64,000 bases of DNA from Powellomyces hirtus (GCA_025526995.1 JAHLKG010000009.1:186001-250000); one strand, 5' to 3'. Counted from the stretch's first letter, positions 14,293-26,856 are shown. Notes: a model not told the origin generated them from the letters alone. Numbers and translations are program-made.

Positions 14293-15531
14293 ATGTCCTC
14301 TCTAAGCGGTCTGCTGCCCATTGAACAAAGCCCACCTCCGCCAGCACCCCAGTCGCCAACCCACTCGCAAACCGACGAGCACCCCATTTCACAGGACCCC
14401 CAATGTCAACGCCTGATTGAGCATCTCTCCCCCTTCATCCCACCCGAAGCCATCTCGCTCCTCTATGAAGCCGGCTATGAAACACTCGACATGATAAAGA
14501 CCCTCAACGTCGATCTCACCAACCCGCATAACGATCTCACCAGCGCGGAAGTATATACCAAGAGAACCTTGAAACCGGGCTACAAAAAGGTGAAATTGAG
14601 CATCGGACATGCCTCGACGTGTTTTGCACATTGGTTAATTCTGGTTTGATATTTCTGTGCCTTCCAATATACAGCTTATTATTCAGGTATGTTTGGAACC
14701 ATGATGTGCAGGGTATATCCCACATGTTTCTGAACGTGCTTTCTACCTGTTTTTGGGGGTGGGCCCAAAATCTAGTATGTGAATGCTGCGCCTTTTGACC
14801 CCGCGGTGCATGCGGATCCTACCAACATTTTCCACGGCGTTGGGTTTGATACGCCAACGACTAAACGTCGGCGAACGTCCGACAGCCACAGCAACGGCAC
14901 GAGTCCATATACCCCGTCGATGACCGTCCCCGCGTTGCTGCAATCGCTGGAGCGGCATCTGTGCGAGTCGCCAGTGACGCGGAACCTGCGCAAAGACATT
15001 GATTATAGAGTCGCAATTGGCGAGTCAGAACGAGGCATTGCCGAGGGTGTGTGGAGATGTATGATTTGCAATTCCCGGCCGGTTACCATTTCTCTGAGGA
15101 ATGGGGGACGACAGCCCCAGCTGTCCAACGTTAGCACGCATTTGAAGACGGTCAAGCATACCGCTGCTTCAGAGTACAAGAAGGCCAAGGCACAGCTCCT
15201 TGGCATGGGTAGCCTCCCGTCTGGAGATCCAGTGACCGTCGCAGTCACTGCCGCTCTGCAAAAACATTTCCAGGACCAGAAGCAGTTCCAGACTCAGCAG
15301 CAACAGCAGGCGTTACAGCAACAACAGCAGCAGCAGCAGCAACAGCAACCACAACAGCAACAACAGCAACAGCCTCAGCAACAGCAACGCGTGGAACTCA
15401 AGGCGTTTGAGCAGTTCACCCCGCCACCCAACCAGCGCGCCATCATTGCGCCAACGTCCGCGGGGGAAGCCGCCATGCAGCAATTGACACAGCAGCTCAC
15501 ACAGCAGCACGTCCAACCGCGGACGGGTTGA
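14293..15531 (+). CDS. Poly-Q protein with zinc-finger-like motif
   Basis: Three exons, 14293-14589, 14675-14686 and 14776-15531, give 354 residues in phase. The middle exon is only 12 nt and adds Leu-Ile-Ile-Gln. The central part carries CMIC followed about 22 residues later by HLKTVKH, a Cys2-His2 spacing loosely like BED or C2H2 fingers, next to a basic KRRR stretch that could direct nuclear entry. The C-terminal third is glutamine-rich, with runs of Q from about 15294 to 15390, then Pro-rich and Gln-rich sequence to the end. This composition fits a nuclear regulatory protein, but no named family is recognised. The ATG at 14293 follows an in-frame stretch that starts upstream with a non-canonical codon choice, so the exact start is fairly but not fully secure. 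Confidence 0.6.
15294..15396 (+). repeat. CAG/CAA tandem repeat encoding poly-glutamine
   Basis: Mixed CAG and CAA codons give long Gln runs interrupted by single Pro, Ala and Leu. CAA interruptions usually stabilise such repeats. Length may vary between strains. Confidence 0.9.
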
Positions 15532-15865
15532 CTGGAGGAATCAGAGGGTGGGGCGTTGTCGACTCTACTACAACACGTCTGGCCGTCTGATGATTTTGCG
15601 TAATGTACATATAAAATTCCGAAACCTACCTTAGAATATGGGTTCTGCCTTCTATCTCTCTCCCTCTCTCGCTCATCTTTGCTCGTGCCTGATGGTTTAC
15701 CCCACCATCTGGAATTCGCAACTCATGCATCGGTTTTTGGTATGGTTTGAATCCACTGTTATAAGGTATTGCTTGCACTTATTTACATAGGGAAATAATA
15801 CTATATATATACACAGAATATGACAGCCGCATGGTCGCGGTTTCATGAGCAAAATGAGGCCTGCA

Positions 15866-16263
15866 TTACTGCATCATCCGTCTCAGTTGCCGTATTTTCC
15901 GAATGTCGCGGAGGCTTATCTTTGGTGATTCTTTACTGTATTGATGGAGAAACCAAGAGTGCCAGGCGGAAGAATCGCAACATTGCATGAGTTGAGCGGA
16001 GAATTCCACACAATGAAAAAGGCACCAACCCACAGCACCACCGGTCACAGCGCTTACCTCGGCCGTTTCCGTGTCCGCCACGCATTTCTTGTGATATAGA
16101 ACAACCAATACAACAATGGCACGACATGCAAAGCGATGAGGAAGCGGAGAAGCGTCCACGGCACCCCGCTGCCGCTAGCGACGGGCAATGGTGGTATTTT
16201 GAGAGTGCTGTTGCGGGAGTAGTGTTCTGGTGATGAAGTGGTGCGGTGACTGGGTGGGGGCAT
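15866..16263 (-). CDS. Small single-pass membrane protein, 91 residues
   Basis: Two exons, 16058-16263 and 15866-15935, join in phase (AG|T gives Ser). The product starts MPPPSHRTTSS, has one hydrophobic segment around residues 40-60 (LLRFLIALHVVPLLYWLFYI), then a strongly basic tail (RNAWRTRKRPR, then RKIRQLRRMM). A Pro/Ser-rich front and basic C-terminus suggest a tail facing the cytosol or matrix. No family is recognised. The gene converges on the poly-Q gene with about 330 bp between the stop codons. An ATG exists further upstream in frame, but the first 44 codons there are low in coding character. Confidence 0.5.
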
Positions 16264-16950
16264 AGTGGGGGGGAGCAGGTGAGAGCCCCAAGGAATGAGA
16301 TGGGAGAAAAAAGAATGGAGGAGCAAAAAGTGGGGGAAATGTTGAAGCGGCTGACGCGTGACATGTGGGAATGCGCAGCATGTGTCACGTGACATAGTCG
16401 TAAACAGTGGGTGGGCACGACGAGCAGGATTTGATGCTCCGAATAAAATCTCAGGAATCTTTACCCCTCAGGCAAGGATGTAGACTCCCACCCCACAAGC
16501 GAATCATTGACGGCAGCCGGAAGATGCTTGCTGGAAAAATTGGGAGTTTTAAGATGGACTATCATGTCATCACGTCACTTCCGCCAAGTATATTGGGAAC
16601 GGGATTGGAGAGATATAAGTGCTCGCCGAATTCGGGAGGATATGGGCTGCGTTAAAATACTGTCATCGTAGAAAGGGCTAGTGGCCAAGCCCAAGTGAAA
16701 GCAAACGCGTCTGATACGCGTCCGATAGTTGGTTTAGCTCATCTTGATTAGACCTTCTTTAGTCTTAATGAAGGATCAAATTGTGACTGACAGGCCAGAC
16801 CAAAGGGGGTTCACATTCAGATTCAGAGCTGAGCAACAAACGCTCCTTGGGCTCCACTGCGCGTCATTTTGGACAGTAAACAAAAACCTGACAAACTTCC
16901 CACACTTTTCCACGTTTGTTGCTGACTGCTCCCAAGTTCTCGATACAGCA
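16264..16950. other. Divergent intergenic region
   Basis: This region separates the small membrane protein from the WG-repeat gene. It begins G/A-rich and ends with the leader of the WG gene. An open frame runs upstream of the chosen ATG at 16951 as far as 16744 but its sequence lacks the repeat character, so I treat it as leader. Confidence 0.45.
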
Positions 16951-19900
16951 ATGGACCAAAGCTCATGGGGTGCTCCGCCTCCCGCACAGTCCAGAAACCC
17001 CTGGGGTGCTCCCCCTGCCGGCACTGCGCCTGTTATGACGTCTGGCTGGGCCAACAATAATACTGGTGATCAGAAGGGAGGAATGGCGACGGGATGGGAT
17101 TCGGGCGAACCAACTGTAGTGGTCCAAGCCGGTTGGAGCAAGACTTCAGGGCCAGTATCGCGATCCCCTAATAAGCCTACACTTGAGAAGACAGTTGGGG
17201 CTGGATGGGTCATGCGAAAACCCGATCCTACTCCTGGCTGGGGCACTGCGCCCGCCGGGGAGCCTGTCAGTGGCCATAGCTGGGACAACCCCGCCAACAT
17301 ATCTGACCGATTTGCGAGTACCGGACGGAGAGCAGGAGCGGAAGCAGCTAACAAGCGTTTGAGCAGCAGCAGTGGCTGGGGCGCAAGCCCCGCAGCTGAA
17401 CAATTCTCGAGCGTCAGCGTCCGGACAGCAGCGAGCACGACACGCCGCCCCTCGCTGACTGAAGTGAGATGGGGAACGCCTTCTACGCCAGTGCAAAGTA
17501 GCGGCAGTGTGGGTTGGGGGACACCGGCAGCTGCGCCAACAAGGGGCGGTGATGCACCCTCGGGACCCCAATTGCGCCACGTAGTAAGCAACGACGGTTG
17601 GGCGAACCCTCCTCCTCGGGCTTCTGAAGATACAAGTTGGTTAAAAACACCGATCAAAACGTCCGTTAACACCGGTGGATGGTCTTCCACAGAGCCGGTT
17701 TCCTCCATTTCATCCAGAAATTGGGCTTCTAGTCGACCTTTGCCAGAGCCCGCCAGCAGCCAAGGACGGCCCCTCGATCGGCCGTTGTCCATGGCGTCTC
17801 AAGACGCGGGCTGGACGCAACCCGTGCGGCCAGCGTCGTCTATCCAAGACGGCTGGAACACACCCCAGCTGGAACCTCTTCAGCGACCAACTTCGTTCGC
17901 CAGTGACATGCGTAGTTTCCCCAAGCCAAAGGAAGCATCGCCGCCACGAGACAACGAAGGATGGGATGCTTCCCCCAACTGGGCTGGCAAAACGAGCAAC
18001 AGTGGTTGGAGCAGCCATCGGAACGCATTAACTAACAACGAAACTCAAAGTGCAGCATCACTCACCTACGGTATGGGAGGATGGAATAACCCCAAGCCTG
18101 CATCAGACTGGGGAACGCAGAGTGGCAATGGCTGGAATTCCGGCAATGGTTCCGCCAGCCACTCCAGAGAGAAATCGCTGGAAAAGAGTGTATATGTATC
18201 CCGTCCTCGTGAAGCGTCTCCTGAAGTTGTTCCCCTGTCTGCGCTGAAGCTCGACGATAGCTATGATGACGAAGATGCCGTCCCATCCAGTGTCGTTGAC
18301 CTTAGTGAGCTTATTTCGGAAAAGAATGCTCGATCTGCAGTTAGGAACCTTGAACAAGCGACGGCGCGTCGCCAATCGGACAAGCGACAGCAGGAGGAGC
18401 GCCATCCTCGGGACCTCCGCAAAGCAAAGTCCGCTCAAGTTCTTTCGGACAATCGCCATGATGACAGAGGCGGCCGTGGTGGCCGAGGTCGCGACGGGCG
18501 TGGCGGGCGTGACGGTCGTGACGATAGGAAAGATCGAGACAGAAGCTCGCGGCGAGTCCGTGGCGAAAGAAGTCATGGAAACCTCAGAGGTATTAATCGC
18601 TTTAGTATGCCCGTTCGTTCCATCTTCCTAACTCAACACCTTAGCAGAGGCGGATCCCCCATCTCGTGGAGCAAGAGACACCTCGGGAAGGAGAGAATCC
18701 GACGGCCACCGCGGTTTGGCCAAGCCCTCCAGTCGGTTGTTTGGTCGTCAGATGGACGAGGTCAACAGATCGTTTGAGATCATGGATGCAAAATCTCCTG
18801 ATCGCAGGCAGCCCCCAGAAGAGAAACCTGTGGTATGCAGCCTGCGCGTTGAGGCCGCCAGGCCGTATCCTAGTCTAATCTTATCCACGTTTGCAGACAA
18901 ATCGGAGATCCAACCGTGACTTGAGAGAAAAGCTCACCGGAAAGCCATCCAACCGTGATTTGAGAGAAACACTCAGTGGACACGGTACTGCGTCTGGTAT
19001 TCACGTTGTGAATTTGCCCACTTGGGTGCGTGTTCAAGAGGTACTCGAAGTATTTTCGGATTTTGGTGGAATCTTGAATGGTGAGCGTTTGATCACTTCT
19101 TGCCGCATCTCAGATTGATACTTACGTTGTATTCTCAAGTCGGCATCAAGCCTGCTGATGGTAACCAGCGGTCGTACGCGTTTGTCAATTACGAAAAACC
19201 TGGGGTTGCGGAACGTGCCGTACGGGTACTGAAGGATGAATTCTTCTTCGAAATGACACGCCCTTTGAATATGAAATTACAATATGATGACGCACAAAGT
19301 GCGCGTATGGATCAGGAATCTGGAAAACCTGCCAAAACGGAACGGAATCGTCACGCCGACAAGGAATCTGTTAAACTGGAGCCGGTCAAACAAGAACCTG
19401 CTAGACCTGCAGGCCAGAATCAGGATATTGATTACCAGACCTTGCATTTCCCGCTTCTTCCCATGTCAGTCACAACGGTAGGACGCCTTGTTCCGGTCTG
19501 ATTACCTTATTGGTTCCTGTCGCGGTGCTCATTGAATTTCGTATACTAGGAGGACTTAGAGCGCGTCTTTGCTGATAAGGGCGAGATCACACGAGTTCAC
19601 ATCGTCCCGCGTCCCAAAGAACGCAAGTCGTTTGCTTTCATTTCTTTCTCAACGGAGCGGGCTGCAGAAAGCGCGATGCGCATGGCTCAAAATGATAACC
19701 CTTTTGGTTTGAATGATCCTTCTCGAGTGGAGTATGCACACAAGTTGCGCAACCCGGCACCGGATGCAGCTCCTGGCAAGAAACCTTTCGAGGCGAAGGC
19801 GAAAAATGCAGACGCAGCGGGCAAAAGGGCCGATGCCGTCTCCCCCGAGGCAAGTCAGTCAACGGTCTCACCGGCGGAAGCAATGACAGAAGATAGCAGA

Positions 19901-21064
19901 TTGCAGAAGAGGCAATCGGGCGAGCCCGTAGCCAAAATCGCTGATTCGGCCGAAAGTCGGAGACGCGATTCGGACCGGGACAGCAGACATGCGGTCAATG
20001 TTCGGATACGACTCCCAGACGAGAATGAGGAAGCGCTTTTCCAAGGCATGGAAACCTTCGGGGCCATCAAAGGCCGCCTGGTCCTTGGCAAAACCAAAAG
20101 CAACATGCACCTCCATGCATTGGTGGTGTTTCACGATACCGACGCTGCCCACAACGCCGTGAAAGCCAAAACGTTCGATGCCGCCTATCCTCGGCAGCGA
20201 CTGATTGAAATCACGAACCTGTCTCCAAACGTTGGCGAAACCGATATTCGCGGGTTCTTTACTGGATGCGGGAAACTCCAGCACGTATACCTTTACCCAG
20301 CAAAGGACGACCAGCCGCCGCGAGCGGAATTGGAGTTCTCCCGAGGGGATGGCGCGGCCAAAGCATTGATTATGTGCCAATCTGAGGAATCGAAGGCTTT
20401 GGGTGACAATATTACGGCCATGTACTGGCGTGGATTTGACGCTCTGAAGGAGGACGCGAGAGAGCTGCCGACTCCAGAGAACCCGGCAAGGAGCAGAGAA
20501 CTCCGTGAAGACGATGGGTCAGTGGCCGTATCGTCGGAGGATGGTCACGAGGGTGCCGATGACTCCAAGCAGGACAGGGAAGAGGCTGATCAGAAGGTGG
20601 TTGCACCTGTGGTTCCGGTAGCAACAAAGGCAAAGATTACGAACCAAGAAATCAATGGTGGGAATCGATATGCGATTCTGTCTCCTGGTGATACCAGCAA
20701 CGGTGGTTCAAGCGCGGAAGACTCTAGCGAGAACGACGGACAGGGCCGTGCTCTGTCGGACGAAACCTCAAGCAGTGTTGAGGACGAAGAGAACGAGGAA
20801 AAGGAAGAAGGAGAGATCGATGAGGAGGAAGGGGCCGAGGAGGAGAAAGGGGAAGCTGCAGACAGTGAGCAGACTGATCGTGAGGCTACCGTGTGGTCAT
20901 CGGAGGATCGCGAGAGCGACAGTGTCGACTGTGACAGTGAAACTGTAAACATCACTGCGTGTGGCGAAACTGCTCCCAGAGAGGAAGTCAGCAGTGCCAT
21001 CGTTCCTCCAGAGCCCAAAGATGTTGTCGCTCCAGCTCAGCCCGCCGCTGGCAACACCCCGTGA
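16951..21064 (+). CDS. Trp/Gly-repeat protein with RNA-recognition domains
   Basis: Five exons (16951-18589, 18648-18832, 18897-19080, 19140-19477, 19550-21064) give 1286 residues in phase. Residues 1 to about 400 carry some 23 tryptophans, nearly all next to Gly or in a small-residue setting (SSWGAPP, NPWGAPP, PGWGTAP, SGWGASP, VGWGTP, SDWGTQSG), in disordered Ser/Pro/Asn-rich sequence. This is the look of the GW/WG Argonaute-binding regions of GW182 and plant NRPE1/SPT5L proteins. An RGG-type basic stretch follows near 505-535. Four RRM-like units come next: GIHVVNLPTWVRVQEVLEVF (about 640), one with KSFAFISFS (about 800), a degenerate one with VNVRIRLPDENEEAL (about 930) and LIEITNLSPNVGETDIRGFF (about 1000). 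The tail is highly acidic. A role in small-RNA or mRNA control is inference; the domain order is what I see. Confidence 0.8.
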
Positions 21065-23152
21065 AACAAGTTGGCCGACAATTGTCAATTCAGCAAATCT
21101 CGCAATCCGCACCCAAATCGTCACGTCACGCGACTGAACGTAGCCGATTGATTGTACCCCCACCATTCATCAATGTTCTCCTCCCCTCCCCCAACCCGTC
21201 CCGCCAGAACTTTTCGAGCTCTTTGTCTTGTGGTGGTTGGAAGGCCCTGGTCCTGGCCTTTCCCATTTTGCCCTAATAACCCGTGCCAAAGTGTCTTCTC
21301 TTGTGAACCCCCACTTTGCCAAGAGTATCTTCTCTTTTTGGTGCGAAATGTGTAGTGCTTTGTTTTCAAATGGAAAAAAAAAAATCTAAATTTTTCAGCA
21401 CCATCAATGTCATCGTCAATAATGTATGGACATTGTGTAGATTGGCACGGCCCCCCATGTGGGTTGGCTGGCTGAGCTCTTGATCTGCGTTCTGAGAGTT
21501 ATGATCTTAATAAATAAAAGGGCGCGTCTACTCTTCAACCTTTGCAGACCGGGGGCCAACCAACGCGCGTCCATTGAAATTTAATATTTGTTCGTCAAGT
21601 CCTTTCGACTTTTCCACTGGATTGGGGGACACTGAGCTGTTCCCGGATCAGGTCAATTACATTTTTTCGTGTGGAATCATAAATTAGAGGTGGAATGACC
21701 CGCTACCACGCCCCAACGGTTTCCCGTGCTGGTCACATTAACTGGAGATCCGTCACATGGTTATAAACTGGCGACAACCCATGCGCGGACCGACATGGGT
21801 GCCCCGGTTTCCGCGTACTTCTGTCACTGGATTATATCTGATATTTACGGGATGCCAACGCATGAATATCGGACCTCATCGTCGAGAATTAGGAAGAAGC
21901 ATAACCCACTCCCAACGGATAACATTGCCACCCAGGGGGTGAGAAAGACTATTAAACCGAAGTCGGGCATGTGAGTTACATTCGACGGAACCACGCAGCC
22001 GGATGCGACCCAGAGACAGAGTTCCCAATCCGCCAGGGTAGCCGCCAACCGGTTGCATGGTGAAATGAGCATTGACCGCGTTGATGGGTGTTTGATAGCT
22101 TACGTGAGATAGGTCGGCCCCGTGATAACAGTGTTGCCTAGAAACAGGAGGGAATTTTCCATAATTGCGCCGTGCCGCTGTTCGAATTATTACCCGTCAG
22201 ATTGGTGAAACAATGGTGGAAACCCGAGATAGTGGTATGGAGCCTACATTTGCCAAGGCAGTTACCAGCGCCGTTGTGATGGGATCCAGTCACTCACTCA
22301 CTGCAGCCACCGCCAACACGTAGCGTACATGAACGATGAGGAACGTTCGAGTGCGAGTCGAGCCACAGAGGAGAGAAATGAGGAAAAAAGAGACCAAAGA
22401 GAACCATCCCATCCATCCCCCAAATGGATGAATCCCCTCCGTCACTCCTTGATTTGATTGAAAGCGACCGCCACCAGCCCATCAATAATCGAGCCTTAGC
22501 TTAGCCTTTCTTAGTTAGAAACAGCCGAATGGACATCAAAGAAACCTAATTAGGAAAAGAGAAAGAAAGAAAGAAACACGCCCTCCCCCCCATTTCTCAG
22601 TTCACTCCAGTTCAGTTCTTCCCCTCAGCCCAAACACTCCCCAGACCCGACTCCCACTCGGAAACCCCCCCAAAGCACCAGCCCAGTCCTTTTTCACTAC
22701 TTACTCCTCACCTTCCTGTAAACCCACATCTTATGTTTTCAAAGTGCAGCAAACACACAATCGTCAATATCCGCAAGAGCCGCGAGTCTGAAGTCAACGG
22801 CAAGCCAAAGAAAGGAAACGAAAACTCCAGAGCTATATAATCCTGCCCTCCATCGTGTGAACATCTCTCTCACGCACACCCCGAAGCAAGGCACATACCA
22901 ACGAGTACTGCTGCACTCGGGCTTTTGATTGAAGTCTCCCTCCCGCGCAGTGTTTGTGTTGTTGTTTCTCGAGTCGTTGTTCTGCATCGGCTCGTCGGTC
23001 TGTGCACCTTCTCTTTGTTGTGGTGTAGCTGCTTCAAGTCGATAATCCGGTTTTTCAAAGGTAAGCAGCTACGCAAACAAGCAATCCGGTGTCACTCACC
23101 GAATTTCAAAAGTTTTGGTTGCTGATCGTCAGTCTTTCCACTCTTTGGCAGC
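21065..23152. other. Gene-free stretch upstream of the kinase gene
   Basis: Two kilobases without a supported gene. The last 600 bp before the kinase ATG include pyrimidine-rich sequence (for example near 22580-22700), common in fungal promoters and leaders. Short open frames are not convincing. Confidence 0.5.
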
Positions 23153-25351
23153 ATGACAGCCCTGGGTGACACTTGGTCTCCGGAACACATGAGTACTCCA
23201 GCTATTGCCTCTATGCACGATGCGGCGCCAAAGAATCTCAGGGTAGCTGTGCCCGTGCCTCTGCCCACCAGAGCGAGCTCGTATCCGACTCCGCCTCCCG
23301 CCGCCGGAAAGCCTCCTCCGGCTCCCGCAGGTGCAGGCCACAGCAGCGCCCTCATCCCGGTTGCTGTTGCAGCATCGGCGTTGCCAGTAGTGAGCAGTGA
23401 TAAGGGGTAAGCACGGCGAATGAAAACAGATGGCGGACATCCTTGAAAGAGTGTCATTTGTCCATGTCGTTGGTGCTTGTAGCTCACTCTGTGTTGATTT
23501 CTCATCAAGATCATCGCCCAGCGGCACGCCAACGATGCGTCGGAACATTTTGTACCGCATCTTTCACATTGATGACCACCATGAACCCTCTGGGCTTGGC
23601 AAGTCCCGCCGTGCATGTGGAAGTGGCAGCGAGCAGGAATCCGAACACTCTGACGAGGATCACGCGAGTGGCAGCCTTGATCGCCCTCGCCAACGTCAAA
23701 ACAGTCTGACTGAAGCGATGGAGAAGACTCAAGGCATTGTCAAGCGTGGCTCCACTGCCCAGAGAATTCCGTCCTTGAAGGCTTCTTCAGACGAAGGAAG
23801 TGGCTCGGACGCTGACATGCGCCCGCCTGGGCCAAAAAGAAACACCTCTCGCTCCCAACTTGCCGAGTGGTTCCACGTGGGAGGAAAAAGTGGCTCGAAC
23901 CACAAGGCATCGTCGGAGGAAGGCAGTGGATCTGATCATGAGCGACCTGCGCCGCCCAAGCGCTCACCGTCAAGATCCAGCATGCTTGCCGATTGGCTCC
24001 ATGCTGGCCGCAAACCCAAAAGCCAGTCAGCTCCATGCAGCCCACACTTGAATGCGTCGCAACCCCCGTTGCAGCCCGGCGCGAGGCCGCTGGAAAGCAC
24101 ATCTGATGACCACAGTTCCAAGAGCAGCGACTCGGATGTGGAGGCGCGAGCGGACCATTCGCATAACCTGTTCAAGGATCTCATCATGCACGCCAAGGGA
24201 AAGAAACATCACGTCAACCACCCATCTGCCGGCAAAGCCGCAGAAGCATACCCGCGCGTGGCAGTTGGACCTCCTAGCCCAAAGGAGGAGAAGCCGAACA
24301 TGGTCCGCTCGCTGTCAGAGAACTCCCTTGCCAAGTATGGCCGCAAAGAAGAGGTCTTGGGCAAAGGTGCCAACGCCGTGGTCCGATTGTGCTGTCCGAT
24401 CAACAGCAACGAGAAGAAGCTGGCCGTCAAAGAGTTCCGAAAGCGTCGAAAGAATGAGACTCAGAAAGAGTATGTCAAGAAGCTTATTTCGGAGTTCTGC
24501 ATCAGCTCGACGCTGCATCACGAGAATGTGGTAACCACCGTGGATCTGATTCAGGATGAGAAACACCAGTGGTGTGTCGTCATGGAGTACTGCGCAGGCG
24601 GTGACCTCTTCGGAAGAATTCACTGCGGTTCTCTGAAGGAATCTGGCGAAGTCAACTGGTGAGACAGAAGATAAACGACACAATGCTATGTTTCGATCAT
24701 GGTGCTCATCCAAGTGTTTTTTTTTACAGTTACTTGAAACAGTTAGTACAAGGTGTCAACTATCTTCACTCGATGGGCGTGGCACATCGAGACTTGAAGC
24801 CGGAAAACCTTCTGTTGGACAAGACTGGTCGTATCCTCAAGATTACAGACTTCGGTGTCTCAGAGGTTTTCCGGAACCCCTTCTGCTCGCTGGCTCGCAA
24901 AGCAAAGGGACTGTGTGGATCTGGTCCGTATATTGCCCCTGAGGAATTTGAGACGGGTGAATACGATTCGGAACAAGTGGATGTCTGGTCTATTGGCATC
25001 ATTTACTATGTGATGGTGTACAACTCGATACCGTGGAAAGCTGCCACCCCGAGCGATCCTCGATACAAGCACTTCCTCGAGAACCAGGGTCACTTTTGGC
25101 CTCTCGACAAGATGCAGCCTGGTCCTCGCAAGCTTATGGTAAGTTACGCGGTTACCTCCTTTTGCTTCTTCTTGATCTGCGTGCTCAATTTTTCTCCTCT
25201 TCTCTAGTATCGCATCCTAGACCCCAATCCCGCCACCCGCATCACCATGAAGGAGGTGGAGGAAGACGAATGGTTCAAATCACTCAAGGCTTGCCACGAG
25301 GATACCACTGAGGAAATGGCTGGACACCATCACGTGTGCACTGCCAAATAA
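23153..25351 (+). CDS. Ser/Thr protein kinase, HAL4/SAT4-like (NPR family)
   Basis: Four exons (23153-23406, 23510-24658, 24730-25138, 25208-25351) give 651 residues. The first half is disordered, Ser- and charge-rich, with one module repeated twice (see findings). The C-terminal catalytic domain, from about residue 350, shows the Gly loop LGKGANAVVRL, the ATP-anchoring Lys in LAVKEFRKR, EYVKKLISEFCISSTLHHEN, VMEYCAGGDLF, the catalytic loop HRDLKPEN, DFG, and the substrate loop YIAPEEF. The combination resembles the fungal halotolerance and nutrient-permease kinases (Hal4/Sat4, Hal5, Npr1), which stabilise K+ and amino-acid transporters at the plasma membrane. All catalytic residues are present, so it should be active. 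Assignment to one subfamily member is not possible from sequence alone. The start is the first in-frame ATG of a Pro/Ala-rich exon. Confidence 0.85.
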
Positions 25352-25659
25352 TCGCAAATTAAACTAAAAATCAGAAGGAAACCCCGCGCGGAAGTATTGA
25401 GAATGGAAACTGTAGATAGATGGTGATGATTGTCCCTCCCCCGCGTACTTCAGCGGAACGAATGGCCCTGGTTGGCCTTCGCTTCCGACTTTATACTCCC
25501 TGTTATCTATATTCTTATTCGTAATGTTACCCATGTTCACATAGCTTTCACGGTTTGGCAGTTGATGGTCCGGTGCGCAGCACGCTATCTCCGCGTCTCC
25601 GACGCGCCAAAAAAAACTCTCTTGCGCCCGTTCGCCTTCTTCTTTCCCACAGTTCCAGT

Positions 25660-26856
25660 ATGTCCTGCCCCGAATGCCTGACCACCACTCAAGACCCCAC
25701 TCTAGGCGACCCGGCGCTCCTCCCAGACGACCTCACCCTCCTCCTCACGACCTCGCCCTCGCCATTTCACCCCTCCACCGTCCTCCTCTCCACCGTCCTC
25801 GAATCCCTGCATCATGCGCCAGGGCTGGCCCAGTGTCCGCTGGTGGTTATGTTTGATGGGTATCGAACGGTGGGGGAGAAGAGGATGAAGCAGGGGAAGG
25901 TGACCAAGGAGTTGGCTGGTATGTTTTTGACGAAAGTGGGGAATTGAGAAGTGTTACGAAGCCGTTTCTTTGCTTCAACGTTTCCTGACGGGCCCTTGTT
26001 TTGTCAATTTTCGTTTCCAGACGCCTACGAAGAATACTACCTCGCCGCCCTCGCCTTCCTCCAAACCTTTGCGCACCGCCACCCAGCCGAAACGTACGTC
26101 CTCACCACCCGCACGACCCAGCTCGCTACGGGTGCCACCACGTTCACGACCTGCATTACCCACACGCTCACCAGCACCAGCACATGCCACACCCCGCTCA
26201 CCATGCTGCGCTTTACCGACAGCATCGGATTCGCACTCGCCGTGCGCGCCGGGCTCACCACCCACGTCCGCACGCGCTACACGATGGTCCTGCAACACGA
26301 CTGGGCATGGGTGCACCCGACCCCCGTGGTGGCGATCGTGGGCGCGATGAAGCGACATGCGGAGATCAAGTATGTCACGTTTCCGAGCACGCGGTCGTTG
26401 GAGTATGCGCGACGGAGAAAACATAATGAGTTTCCGGACTCGGTGCCCTGTGGAGCGACATATGCAATCCCCTTGACACCCCTCTTTTTCTTTTACGACC
26501 GCCCCCATGTGTGTGAGACGGAGCATTATAAGACCAATGTGTTTGGCCGTGGCCTGTTTGCGCGCGGGGATTTTATCGAGGACACGTATTCGCAAATCCT
26601 GGTCGCGGCGGTCAAGGCCCCCGCAAAGAATGAGGATAAAGTCAAGGCGTGGGAACCGTTTGGCACCTTCTTGTATTATGCCCATGAGGGCGCGGTGCGG
26701 ATCGTACGCCATGTGAATGGGAGGAACGGGTACTTGGAGGACGGGAAGAAGGATCAATGGATTAAAGAGGGGCTAGGCAAGAAGGAACAACGTGCCCGCA
26801 AAGAAGATGATGACGAGGAGCAAGGTGTTGATTGGGAGGCGTATTTGGACGAATGA
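25660..26856 (+). CDS. Unrecognised protein, possibly glycosyltransferase-like
   Basis: Two exons, 25660-25918 and 26021-26856, join in phase (GCT G|AC) to give 364 residues. The sequence is globular, without a signal peptide or membrane segment. Conserved-looking blocks include CPLVVMFDGYRTV, MLRFTDSIGFALAVRAGL, YTMVLQHDWAWV, FGRGLFARGDFIEDTYSQ and FGTFLYYAHEGAVRIVRHVN. Alternating hydrophobic strands each followed by acidic residues, and the ordered blocks, are reminiscent of a GT-A nucleotide-sugar transferase, but there is no clean DxD motif, so function is left open. The tail is acidic (KEDDDEEQ). It follows the kinase gene in the same direction with about 310 bp between. Confidence 0.6.

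Noticed and set aside
25975..26757. Minus-strand 260-codon frame
   Set aside because: Antisense to the well-supported exon of the gene at 25660-26856.
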